This document shows positions 1-8,522 of a DNA stretch of 64,000 nt, piece after piece; the first letter of the stretch is position 1; every line of letters starts with the position of its first letter. The notes beneath the pieces were generated by a model that saw nothing but the letters and a program-made list of their open reading frames with translations, searched no databases and was not told the DNA's origin. The DNA lies in NCBI GenBank assembly GCA_964020085.1, contig OZ026595.1, positions 6,492,517-6,556,516 on the forward strand. The letters run 5' to 3'. Position numbers and translations under genes: made by a program. The stretch comes from Micromussa lordhowensis. Taxonomy: Eukaryota; Cnidaria; Anthozoa; Scleractinia; Lobophylliidae.

Positions 1-55
1 AACTATCGCAACATTTTAGCACAAAATATCCCAACATTGCTGTCCCAGCATTTGC

Positions 56-399
56 AAGCCCGGCTAAACGATCGCAACATTTGAACGCAGCATATTGCAA
101 CACTGTTTGGGCGCAACATGTTGATTGCGTTTGGTCACCCGGTTACGACGTGTTACGACATGTTGGGTACTGAAAATCAAACTAATGCGCATGCCCAGGC
201 TCAATATTGTTTCACGAACCTGGCCAAAAGACAACATCATGCAACATCCACAAAGGTTGCATGAAAAATTTGACCATTTTCAAATTTGAGCCAACAACAC
301 CCAACATGTCGCAACAGGGTGGCAAAGCGCACGTAACATACTGCACCCAACAATGTTGCGATATGTTGTTGAAATATTGTGATCGTTTGGCTGTGGCTT
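56..399. mobile_element. Foldback / MITE-like element with CAACATGTTG motifs
   Basis: The segment 56-168 is an imperfect inverted copy of 299-399. The inner ends match best: 151-168 against the reverse complement of 299-316 agree at 17 of 18 positions. The outer ends share AAGCC and AAACGATC. The left arm carries about 11 extra bases near 141-151. Both arms are full of CAACAT / ATGTTG motifs, and similar motifs continue at 1-55, so the true outer edge may lie outside the window. The centre (169-298) has no coding capacity. Long subterminal inverted repeats without a gene fit a non-autonomous DNA transposon or foldback element. I see no clear target-site duplication, so the superfamily is not assigned. 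Confidence 0.6.
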
Positions 400-1173
400 A
401 ACAACAAAAATATGTCTGCGAATAATTGATTTCAATTTTTTTTCTCTAAGAGTGGTTTTTGTACGAGCACTCAACATTTTTTAACCCTTTTGAAATGTTC
501 TGTAACATTTTACTGCAACTGATCTGAATATGGTAAAATGCATATACGATTTTTTTTTAACGCTTTGGGCCGCGCTTTGCGTTGACTTGTACCTTTCAAA
601 AGGTGATTCGGACGCTCCCATTTAGAGGTCGGAAAAAATTGGACGATTAATTTCATTTCAAACTTCTTGATATAGTTTGATAAACAGCGGGTTTTAGTTT
701 GATAAATTGGGGTTTCAGTAGGTATCTACAGTTTAAACCGGACTCGCTACATCGCTTGGACGCAAGACGAATAAAAGCTGGGTTTGGTTCCGTCGAGCAT
801 TGAAAATGAGGGAAATTGCTGCAACTGCAAATATTGTTCTTTTTACCTATTGTCGACACTTACAATACAAACCACTGATAACTACAGTATTTCCGTCTCA
901 GGGAAGGACACCATCTGAGGCAACACGAAGAAATCTACGCGAGAGTTTTTTTCCTCGACAGAGCCTTCTTCTTGTCGATCCTCATGTTCTGTTCATTTAG
1001 TAGGGTTGCCTTAAGGCGGACTGTGAACTGAATATCATTTTACACAACACTGAAAAGCGGGGAAAGTTGTCAAGTGAGCGTCAGAAAAAGAATTGATCTC
1101 ATTTTCGTCAAGTCTGCGCCAAAAAACAAAACTTTAACTGTGAAAATGATAGCAGAAATTCATTTTATATAGA
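400..1173. other. Non-coding 5' flank of the GPCR
   Basis: AT-rich sequence with stops in all frames at normal density and no recognisable gene. TTAAGGCGG at 1011-1019 resembles the end of the TTAA-flanked element further right (4123-4131), but no partner end is found nearby, so it may be a relic or chance. A TATA-like stretch (TTTATATAG) lies at 1164-1172, immediately before the GPCR ATG, too close to act as its core promoter TATA. Confidence 0.5.
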
Positions 1174-2172
1174 ATGAATCGCTCAACTTCAGAAAACCGT
1201 GGTTTAATAATCGCTCCAGGCATTGTTATTGCTGACATAACATTGTCAACAATCGTAATTTTACTTGGATTTCTTGGAAACGCTGGAGTTTGCTTTCTCC
1301 TCAGAAAGCGTGCTGATCTGCGCAAGGTCCCGCATTATTTATTTGCCAACCTTGCGGTGAATGGAATTTCCTCATGTCTGCTGAATTTACCATCTCGTTT
1401 AGTCATGATTGTGATGAGCAGTTTCTTGGACAGCCCAACGTCTGCTGTAGCCGCTTGCTACATTCTTGTACCTAGCGGTTTTGCATGTGGTATTCTCAAG
1501 GCTGTGACGCTATCGTTGATGGCGATCGACCGACAAGACTGTGTCCTGAGACCATTTAACCGACGCATGTCAAAACACAATATCACCTAAGTTATAGCAA
1601 TCTCGTGGGCAGGGACATCAGTTTTAACATCTGCCGTAATCGTAGACTCGTTTTTTCACCAAGCTCAAGAATGTGACATTATTTCCAATATAAAAGGAAG
1701 AGATCCAATTTATGTTTACCTCGGTATTCTCACGGTATCGTTCAACTTGGTTTCCGTGTTCATTATTGTCATAACAGCTCTTCGCATCGTTAAAAGACTG
1801 CGTTCCTCTCCCCTGCCAGAAGCAAGAAGCCAACACAGGCGCCAAGAAAACAAACTGACATGGTTGACTTACAAGATCTGTGGTGTTTTTCTTGTGTGTT
1901 GGCTGCCCTTGTTTGTATGCTTTCCTCTAGCTCAATTTGGCAGAAATTCCGGATCAGACATACTGGTTGGCGCTCTCATTATTACCTTAACAGTGTCGAA
2001 TTTTAACTATGTAGTGAACCCCTTTCTTTGTTACAAAATGCTAAAACAGAGGCCAGTGAATATTCCAAAAGTAGCTGTGGCAGTGGCGAGAGATAGAGAT
2101 CAAATGAACTCTTCAAATAATGCTCAACAACATGTCAACAATAATGTTTTAGTTTACTACACTCACTTATAA
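1174..2172 (+). pseudogene. Class A (rhodopsin-like) GPCR, single exon, one in-frame stop
   Basis: One continuous frame of 332 codons encodes a seven-transmembrane receptor but is broken by TAA at codon 139 (1588-1590). Both sides stay in the same frame. Visible hallmarks: GN in TM1 (N36, N1.50), Cys95 (C3.25) 25 residues before Arg120 of an AIDR motif, Trp145 in TM4, Cys167 in loop 2 for the usual disulfide, basic loop 3, CWLP in TM6 (242-245), and NP in TM7 (282-283) followed by FLCY. Atypical points: the TM2 Asp (2.50) is Gly, DRY is DRQ, TM5 lacks its Pro, and NPxxY has Cys at the Tyr place with Tyr one later. The ATG at 1174 has an in-frame stop upstream (1150-1152). Length and lack of introns suit invertebrate, especially cnidarian, amine/orphan-type receptors. 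The ligand cannot be told. The stop falls at the start of TM4, so a product would be a 138-residue three-helix fragment. It could be a young pseudogene, a segregating null allele or a base error. Confidence 0.85.
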
Positions 2173-2851
2173 GACATTACATGCCAGAATATTTATCTAG
2201 AGAAATTGCAATTTTGACCTTTTTTTCATTGATATTGTTTACTTTTTAGTTCAGTGGTATGCCTGTAGCTGAGCAGCTTAAAGTCTTGAAAGACACAGTG
2301 CACTGAAACGTAAACGTATGTGGACAGTTCAATAATGAAGTTATGTTATGCAGCAATCCCTTGAGAAACTTGTCTTTTTTCAGTTTATTAATCAAGCCGG
2401 GTGAGCAGCATTTATTCCATGCACAATACATTCTATACTGAAAAATCAAACCTTGATATCATTTCCAGACTTAATTAAAAGTCCTAATAAGGAATCAAAG
2501 AATAAAGGAGTACAATATAATTTACCCTGTGAAATGACTGTGAACGTACGTTTACAAACGCTAAGAAACGTTTCTCTTTTGCAGTTTATCATGTAATGAA
2601 GCTTTAAGGTTAAAATCTCGTTAAATAATTCCTCAAAAAATCTGTAAATTGCCACAAGCTATTCTCGGTTTTCATCAGTCACGTGATCAAAACTAAAACT
2701 CGTAACCGTTCAATAAATAAATTCAAGAATCTGGGATATGATAGATGATTGCAATATAAACAACCTCGCCAAGAATCAGGTCTCTGCTGTTTTTAATTCG
2801 CGCGCTATTCGCAGAAGTGTGTCATCCAAATTTATAGAGATTTGTATGGGA
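2173..2851. other. Non-coding 3' flank of the GPCR
   Basis: AT-rich sequence without a gene. It holds two AATAAA sites (2501, 2712). Open frames here are short and show no protein-like composition. Confidence 0.5.
2501..2506 (+). terminator. Candidate polyadenylation signal for the GPCR
   Basis: AATAAA occurs 329 bases after the GPCR stop codon. A second cluster (overlapping AATAAA copies) lies at 2712-2721. The hexamer is the usual metazoan signal, but in AT-rich DNA it also arises by chance; no transcript evidence is available. Confidence 0.3.
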
Positions 2852-2871
2852 CGCCATGTTGGTGCCCATCT

Positions 2872-2891
<20 letters not shown>
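2852..2891. repeat. 40-bp perfect palindrome with two ATGGCG-type sites
   Basis: Bases 2852-2871 are the exact reverse complement of 2872-2891, with no spacer; the centre is ATCTAGAT. Each half carries CCAACATGGCG, which contains the CCATnTT / AAnATGGCG core recognised by YY1 in animals, so two sites face each other. One mismatch outside, two further pairs extend the symmetry to 44 positions. The palindrome sits inside a 111-codon frame (2738-3073) that I do not consider a gene. The surroundings (roughly 2820-3250) look like a dispersed repeat, but copy number cannot be checked here. Confidence 0.85.
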
Positions 2892-2902
<11 letters not shown>

Positions 2903-3235
2903 ACAGAAACATATGTCACTGAGTTTTATTACAAAAGCGTAAATTTATCTCTCGAGGAACTCAAAAACATTAAAATAATACTTTTCCTAATACAAGAACC
3001 CGTTCAGATAGCCAAATTTCCCGAAATAAGTCCCGAAATAAGTCACTTTTTAAACAACCCGGCCGTCATGTAAATGCCGCGTCACACAAAAGCTTAGAAA
3101 TTCAAGCATAACCTATTGCAAAACCAAGAACCCATTCGGGACAAAAAATAGTCTAAATATTAGTTTTCAGCTGCTCTAATACCTCATTAAAGTAAAATAT
3201 CAATAGGATCAATAGTTTTGTAGTTTGAATTTTAG

Positions 3236-3243
3236 TGACGTCA
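3236..3243. promoter_or_regulatory. CRE/ATF palindrome TGACGTCA
   Basis: An exact CREB/ATF octamer. It lies about 350 bases right of the 40-bp palindrome and may belong to the same dispersed element. No gene start is near, so a regulatory role is unsupported beyond the motif itself. Confidence 0.3.
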
Positions 3244-4122
3244 TGTGAAAACCGGCAATAGAGAAAGATATTGCAAATCGCAGGACATTAGTCAAAATCT
3301 CATTCCTTATTCGCTGTTGCTGAGGTCGACATTTGCCTGACAGGCTAGATTTGGTTTAACTCTGAAGGTTCAGAAGTTTTATTTTATGTTGTCTTTAGTT
3401 ATTTGTTTCAGTGTTTTAAAAATTGCAAACCTTCCTCCCAGTTCCCTGAGATCTAGAATGGTCAGATTTTTTGTCACATTTTGAGAATATAACTGAAGAA
3501 ATTATATTATTAAAGCTGAAATTGAAATTCACAAGCAATTATTTTCCGTCTATTAAATCAGGAGAGTTCGATTCTAAAAAACATTGAACTGAAAATTGCT
3601 AATTTTATTCGACTCCCATTTTTGTTTCTATAATATTCCACAACAATTTTAAATTCTTACCGTGAAATAAACATACAAGCTCACTTTTTTAAAAAAATCT
3701 CGTTTTTATCTACACTTTGGTACACACCTCCATTTTTCATTCGTTTTTTTTTTCATGAACAGGAAAAGGTGCTCATTTCCTGGATAAAGTAAGCCCAACA
3801 CAATAACTTGGATGTCCTTTGTCAGTAGTATTTTTGGCCGCACCTTTCTGGATATACGTATACGGGGAATTCAAATTTTTCTTGTAAAGCGTTAATTGAG
3901 ACTTAATCAAAGTCTTCAGAATTCTCGTTTGGAGTCTAATTAGAGAGGAAATTCGGTAAAGGAACAAAAGCGTTTACTTTCAATGGAGTTAATTCACATT
4001 TGCCGCCGGATTGTTAGGATGGCTCATTATCGCGTAATTACCGCGAGAAAGAAGAGAGTTTAACCTTTACTAATCAATCTTAAATGATATCTCCGAAAAT
4101 AATCCGTTTAATTCTTCTGGCC
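3244..4122. other. Non-coding intergenic sequence
   Basis: AT-rich, with several poly-T/poly-A runs (for example around 3685-3700 and 3745-3755). No gene, RNA or clear repeat is seen. A near-palindrome, CGCGTAATTACCGCG, lies around 4030-4045. Confidence 0.5.
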
Positions 4123-4540
4123 TTAAGGCGGGGGTAAACCCGAATTGAAGTGAAATTTTGGTAAGTTTAAAGAGAGGTTGAAAGGGAAAAAAAGGGTTAT
4201 GGAACACCACCAGACAGTTGCCCGACCGCACAATGGCACCCCAGGTTGTTGGGCAAACTGTTTGGAGTGTATGTACCAATTTTTAATTTCAAACTCTAAT
4301 TTTAAAACAACAACAAATCTTCCAAATTTCCTATTTCCATCAATTTTACTAATCCTTTGAGAAAAACTATTTCTCTCCAAATATACCTAAAAATCACCAA
4401 AAAATTTACAAAGCAACCCAAAACATAGATATGTGAGATGAGCATAGAGATTCTTGATTGCTTGAAACGTAAACGAGATGTTTGCATTAAAAACACAATA
4501 CCCAGCCAAAATACGGCTTTCGGGTTTACCCCTGCCTTAA
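4123..4540. mobile_element. TTAA-flanked MITE, piggyBac-like
   Basis: TTAA at 4123-4126 and TTAA at 4537-4540 bracket a 410-bp element (4127-4536). Its ends are 18-bp inverted repeats: GGCGGGGGTAAACCCGAA on the left and, read in reverse complement, GGCAGGGGTAAACCCGAA on the right (17 of 18 identical). TTAA target duplications are the signature of piggyBac-type transposition, which leaves TTAA on both sides. The interior has no transposase frame, so this is a non-autonomous copy. The two TTAA sites each also sit in a GCCTTAAGGC palindrome. The piggyBac assignment rests on TTAA and size only; the end sequence is not the CCC start common in that family. Confidence 0.75.
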
Positions 4541-5292
4541 GGCACATTTTACTTTGCTGCTCTGCGAAATGTTTCCAACCAAATATTGTCGAACATTAAT
4601 TCATCAGTAGACACGCTTAACTACTACAATATAGAATGTTAAATATAGTTAAACGTATATATAATTGTATAGCTTTTACGTTTTTATTTTAAAAGTTTTA
4701 ATTCTTCTTCACAGGGCCGTTCTGAAAACCACTTTATGTGAGATTGCCCCCTGTTTAAATATTATCATTATTTTATTATTATTATTATTTATTAATTTCT
4801 TTATCCAGTCTTGAACCAGATTATCATTATATGCAGACGATCATGTTAGCAAATTAACTTTTTCTCAAAGAGCTAAATATTCGGCCACACATAATATGAC
4901 GCGTGCCGCGTACCGAAAATGAGGCTCTCGTTCAAATTGTTTTGAACCGCTGTGCGATGAATCAAAGTCTTCTGTAGGGTTTTGCTGTTCTGAAAAACAA
5001 ATTTTTTTGAAAAAGAATAACGTGGGGAAATTATTTCTGTTTTGGACAACTGAAAAAAGGCTGTCGAGTGACTGACACTCAGCTTTAAATAATAAACAGA
5101 CTAGTGTTTCACTGTGTCCAGGTCACAATCCAAACGATGGGCCGGACTCGAACACTTTAAAATTGCAGCTAATTGGTTTAAATTTGGTTCAGTCTGGCAG
5201 ATTTCAAAATATCAACGATTCGGGTGAGAAAAATCGTAAGAGAAAACTTGCGAGAACAAAATGTTAAAGCTCTTCAAATCATCAGGTTAACC
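4541..5292. other. Non-coding intergenic sequence with ATT microsatellite
   Basis: AT-rich sequence without a gene. A degenerate (ATT)n / (TTA)n simple repeat covers about 4758-4800. The rest shows short open frames only. Confidence 0.5.
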
Positions 5293-5298
5293 TTTATT
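5293..5298 (-). terminator. Candidate polyadenylation signal for the 221-aa gene
   Basis: AATAAA on the minus strand, about 270 bases beyond the stop codon at 5567. It is the nearest exact hexamer on that strand. Support is by motif and position only. Confidence 0.3.
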
Positions 5299-5566
5299 GT
5301 AATTATTAAAAAAGCCGGTGAACTTTCCTTCGCCCACTCGATCACGACAGTATGTAACGTGATAAAACAAATCCGATACCAAATAACGTCACTGATAGTT
5401 CATCCTACCATACCCCGTGACTGAAAGCCCTTTGTTCAGATTTCTACACGCATCCGCGTGCGATACAATGTTGGTGGCAAAATAATGAGTTTAGTTTCCG
5501 GCAGTTTGTCAGAAACAATTTGCGGTGTAAATTCGGACAGTGTTAAGCATTTAATACTATGATCAA

Positions 5567-6549
5567 TTAACGCGGTTCTATTTCTTCAGCAAAATCAAAA
5601 TCATGCTGGCAATTGTCACAGAATACGCTATCGTCACAATAATACTGCAACATGCCATTTTCGCTTTCAAAAATCCCCTTAGAATAACACTGGAATTTTT
5701 TGCTACAATTTGGGCAGATCTCCTCCGTGACTTCGCCTTCGCCATATTTTTCTTTTAATTCTGAAGAGGCGTCCTTTGGATGGGTAGCGTCACTGGGCTC
5801 TAAGTAATCATGACGTCCTCTTCCTATTGTCAGACAAAATTGAAACAGCTGAAACAATTCCTTTTTATGAAATGATCTGGGTTTTAAAAGAAGGGTTTCT
5901 TTGGTATGATTCTTCCAGTTCTTCATATGTTGACTGTTTTGGTTATGTTTGCCTGCTTGTGGATAAACTAGCTATAGAAGCAAATCGTAGTGAGATCGCG
6001 GAAATTGTTTTAAACCGGGTGATGCACCCAACAGATTATAGTCACGGTTGAAATCTAAGCCTAACACGCGAAACATTTCATTGAACAAACTTGCTATAAG
6101 CGTTCGAAGAACACCAAGACTACCATTTCGCAGTACATACCTTTGTCTTTCTTCCTTGACTCCTTGATTTCTTTATCAGACGGACCACAGACTCTGATAC
6201 CGTTATCACTAGAGCTGGTTTCTTCGCATTCCAGGAGTGTAGCTGTCGTTGGATGGTCCGTTGCTTCACGCATGGCGCGGAGATCAGATGGGCGTGCTGT
6301 ATTATCGTTTTGAGATTCGTCGGCCACAAAAGAACAGCCGGGCCCATCATTATGCTCTGCAGGGTCCTTTTCATCCATGAGCTCACCTGGGCTTAGGTCC
6401 TCGTTATCGCTAGATACCAGCGAAAACTCTTCATCTTCTGATATAAGAGAAAGCTCTTCCCACGTTTGGTTGGTAGAACAGGTTGAATTTTCAAGGTCTT
6501 TGCCAAAACTGCGTTCTTTTTCGGTTGTCAACAGCGAGTACTCGTCCAT
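5567..6549 (-). CDS. Two-exon gene, 221-aa acidic protein with C-terminal CxxC...CxxC module
   Basis: Exon 1 is 6549-6141 (ATG with A at -3 and G at +4, a strong start context) and exon 2 is 5823-5567. The donor AAAG|GTATGT and acceptor ACAATAG| are consensus. Exon 1 is 409 nt (phase 1), exon 2 is 257 nt, and the join restores one 666-nt frame. Residues 1-136 are acidic and Ser/Thr-rich, probably disordered. Residues 30-33 (WEEL) and 42-45 (FSLV, preceded by EDEE) fit the ATG8-interacting LIR pattern. Residues 173-208 carry CPNC (173-176), Cys182, Cys199 and CDNC (205-208), spaced like a small zinc-binding fold. No transmembrane segment or signal peptide is seen. I do not recognise the family. 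A soluble intracellular adaptor is an inference from composition. The neighbouring GPCR is far away on the other strand and unrelated. Confidence 0.7.
5824..6140 (-). other. Intron of the 221-aa gene
   Basis: A 317-bp phase-1 intron, GT...AG, with donor GTATGT and a pyrimidine-containing stretch (TTTCAATTTTGTCTGACAATAG) split across the acceptor region. Open frames on either strand run on into it by chance, which hides the splice if only continuous frames are read. An alternative acceptor TTGTTTCAG lies about 20 bases earlier and would shift the join. Confidence 0.65.
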
Positions 6550-7661
6550 CGTAACCTTTCTTTCTTACTGCCAACGAGATGCCTGGCAGAATGTTGGCGC
6601 AAGACGGTAATGTCCAAGCTTGTCTTAGCATTTAATTGCGCGCGAAAAGCTAAACGGCCTTATATTATGAAATGCAACCGGCCAAGTCCACCATACTTTG
6701 CGGGCAGCAGCTCCAAGAAGTTTTTGTTATCGTATTTGTTGTTATAATGACTATTTTAATTTAATAATTTTTTTGTAATGAATTGACAAATGGCTGTCTA
6801 AATTTCACCACAAGTTCCTGCGTTTTTGCTAATTCCATTGTGTTGTAATTATGTAACTTCTTCCAGGTGTTAAGGAAATTAGGGTGTAGCACGATAAAAC
6901 GACGAGCGAAATAAAGGAGAGAGGAATAACCGAGGCTAATGTATCTATCGAGCCGCGATAAAAGCCAGAACAATCAAACCCTCTGTTTTCTTCTTGGCGG
7001 CTCGCTTTGCGGCTTATTCGTACTCAAGATAGAGGAAAGAAAGAACCCCTGAGCCAGAAAAATGCAATGACTGATATATATTGGCGTGTGTGTGTGTGTG
7101 TGCGTGTGTCAACTCTATGGCGGCACTTTGGCAAAAAGATAAACGATCACGCAAGTTAAACAAATGAAGACAATAAACATTGACAATCACGCGGATAGCA
7201 GACGTTAAGCATGCTCTCGTGCTGATTTGTTAGGCAAAAATGTCGACATTTTATTCGTTTTAGCCACGTCTTGGCGCAGTTGATCACCCGAGAGCCGACA
7301 AACCCTTTGATGCTGAAATGCTACGTGAGCGGAACTCCACTACACAATCATAATGGAAAAACAATCCCGTTATCACAAAATGATTCATGTTACTACGAAC
7401 ACACGTTATACCGGCAGAGAAAAATAAGAACTATTATCCTCTGTTCTCAAACAGAGAAAAAAGGATTATGTGTCGGTTGCATCGGAAGTAATACGATGCC
7501 ATTCATTTTACACCAATCTTAATTTTACGCCGACCTCAGTGTTACGTGAGCTATTTCAAAAGAATCTAAAATTAAGAAATGGCTTGGCATTTAACTAAAG
7601 ATGACCAGAACAACTTTTTCCTTGGTCTTATGCTGCCGTCGATACTCCTTGCACATCTAAG
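6550..7661. other. Non-coding region, likely promoter side of the minus-strand gene
   Basis: No gene can be supported. The stretch next to 6549 (6550-6700) is the probable 5' UTR and promoter of the 221-aa gene; no TATA box is evident. An AT-rich tract spans 6745-6775. A frame at 7271-7522 starts at TTG and has no recognisable features. Confidence 0.45.
7086..7109. repeat. (GT)n microsatellite
   Basis: About twelve GT units interrupted by one GC. It is preceded by a short (AT) tract at 7072-7080. Confidence 0.9.
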
Positions 7662-7781
7662 CAACAAAGAATTCGAAAAAGAATATTGCCTGAGCCGGAT
7701 GCTACTGAAATTATTCAAAGTCTTCCACGGAAAGATGTGTCCTTTCACCCCTTCAGCGGAGATTCGAAGAATGCAAAGTTG
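7662..7781 (+). CDS. Possible internal exon, 40 codons, phase 0-0
   Basis: A 120-nt stretch lies between a plausible acceptor (pyrimidine-rich CTCCTTGCACATCTAAG ending at 7661) and a consensus donor (TTG|GTAAGT at 7781/7782). It is open in one frame at exactly 40 codons with both ends in phase 0. The peptide is polar and basic at its start (QQRIRKRILPEPD...) and reads IIQSLPRKDV in the middle, which is more protein-like than its surroundings. I do not recognise it, and no partner exon is identified to the left or right before the satellite starts. It could be a relic exon, part of a gene cut by the array, or chance. Confidence 0.25.
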
Positions 7782-8522
7782 GTAAGTCCAATGATTGACA
7801 TTCTTCCCAAAAACTGTTTTGCGATACGTATTCGTTTATTTGTGATACTTAATGCATTTCGTTCATAAGTGAGTTAGATATATGTGGCATGTTACACTAC
7901 GTTCGTTTTTTATCTCTGCTTTTTTTTCGCTCATTGTCAGCCCAAACGTGAAAGACCAACAATGCACCAGTTTCGTAAAATTTCACGAGGAACAGAATTT
8001 CAAATACTTGGTAACAACTATTACAGAGAATCATAAGATTCACAGGCGGATATGGCGGGATAAATCTTGGTAGGGTTATGTTAGGAGTTTCCTTTGATGT
8101 TTAGAGTACACCGACCCCCCCCCCCCCCCTCTTAATTGGACGGTTTTGTTTTCCGGCGCTTGTTGCAAAAGTCATCAGAAGATCTCACCTTCATCAAATG
8201 TTAGTAGAGAAGTAATTACAGCGAGGATGAACGAATGATACAGTCTAAATTGAAAGGCCTAACTTTCATCGAGCGACTGTGAATAAAGTAGGGGTCTAGC
8301 GCGAAGTTAACATTTTGAATGAAGGAATTTGTGCTTTCTAGTTTAAAATCAATTGACCTACGATCGGATTTTATTATTACACTGTCTATTAGATATGAAA
8401 TTGTATTTCATGCCATAATCTACTTGCATGATCTCGCTTAATTTAAGCGGTTATTCTAATATAAATTTTGACCTGTTTATTCAGGAACCTTCTCTGTACC
8501 AGTCAGCCAACTAGTTACTCCA
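7782..8522. other. Non-coding sequence bordering the satellite
   Basis: AT-rich, no gene seen. The last unique bases, AGTCAGCCAACTAGTTA at 8501-8517, share the blocks AGTCAGCC and CTAGT with the tail of the L satellite monomer, though in a different order. The change to satellite at 8523 is abrupt. Confidence 0.5.
8115..8129. repeat. C15 homopolymer
   Basis: Fifteen consecutive C residues, about 390 bases from the start of the satellite. Such runs are length-unstable and error-prone in sequencing. Confidence 0.9.

Noticed and set aside
2738..3073. 111-codon frame starting with ATG
   Set aside because: It spans the 40-bp palindrome and a probable dispersed repeat, its peptide has no domain-like features, and no splice or promoter context supports it.
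3567..3575. B-box-like GTTCGATTC on the plus strand
   Set aside because: Flanks do not form a T arm, and no A-box or cloverleaf can be drawn in the preceding 80 bases.
2304..4475. The 12-mer GAAACGTAAACG found twice (2305 and 4464)
   Set aside because: Flanking sequence is unrelated; two hits in AT-rich DNA do not show a repeat family or a regulatory site.
5144..5153. tRNA or SINE B-box (GTTCGAGTCC on the minus strand)
   Set aside because: No T-stem pairing and no A-box at a suitable distance upstream on that strand.
5827..6051. Plus-strand frame opposite the minus-strand gene
   Set aside because: It covers the intron and acceptor of the better supported spliced gene and has no protein-like features.
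7271..7522. 83-codon frame
   Set aside because: Begins with TTG, lacks recognisable motifs and splice context, and its composition looks random.
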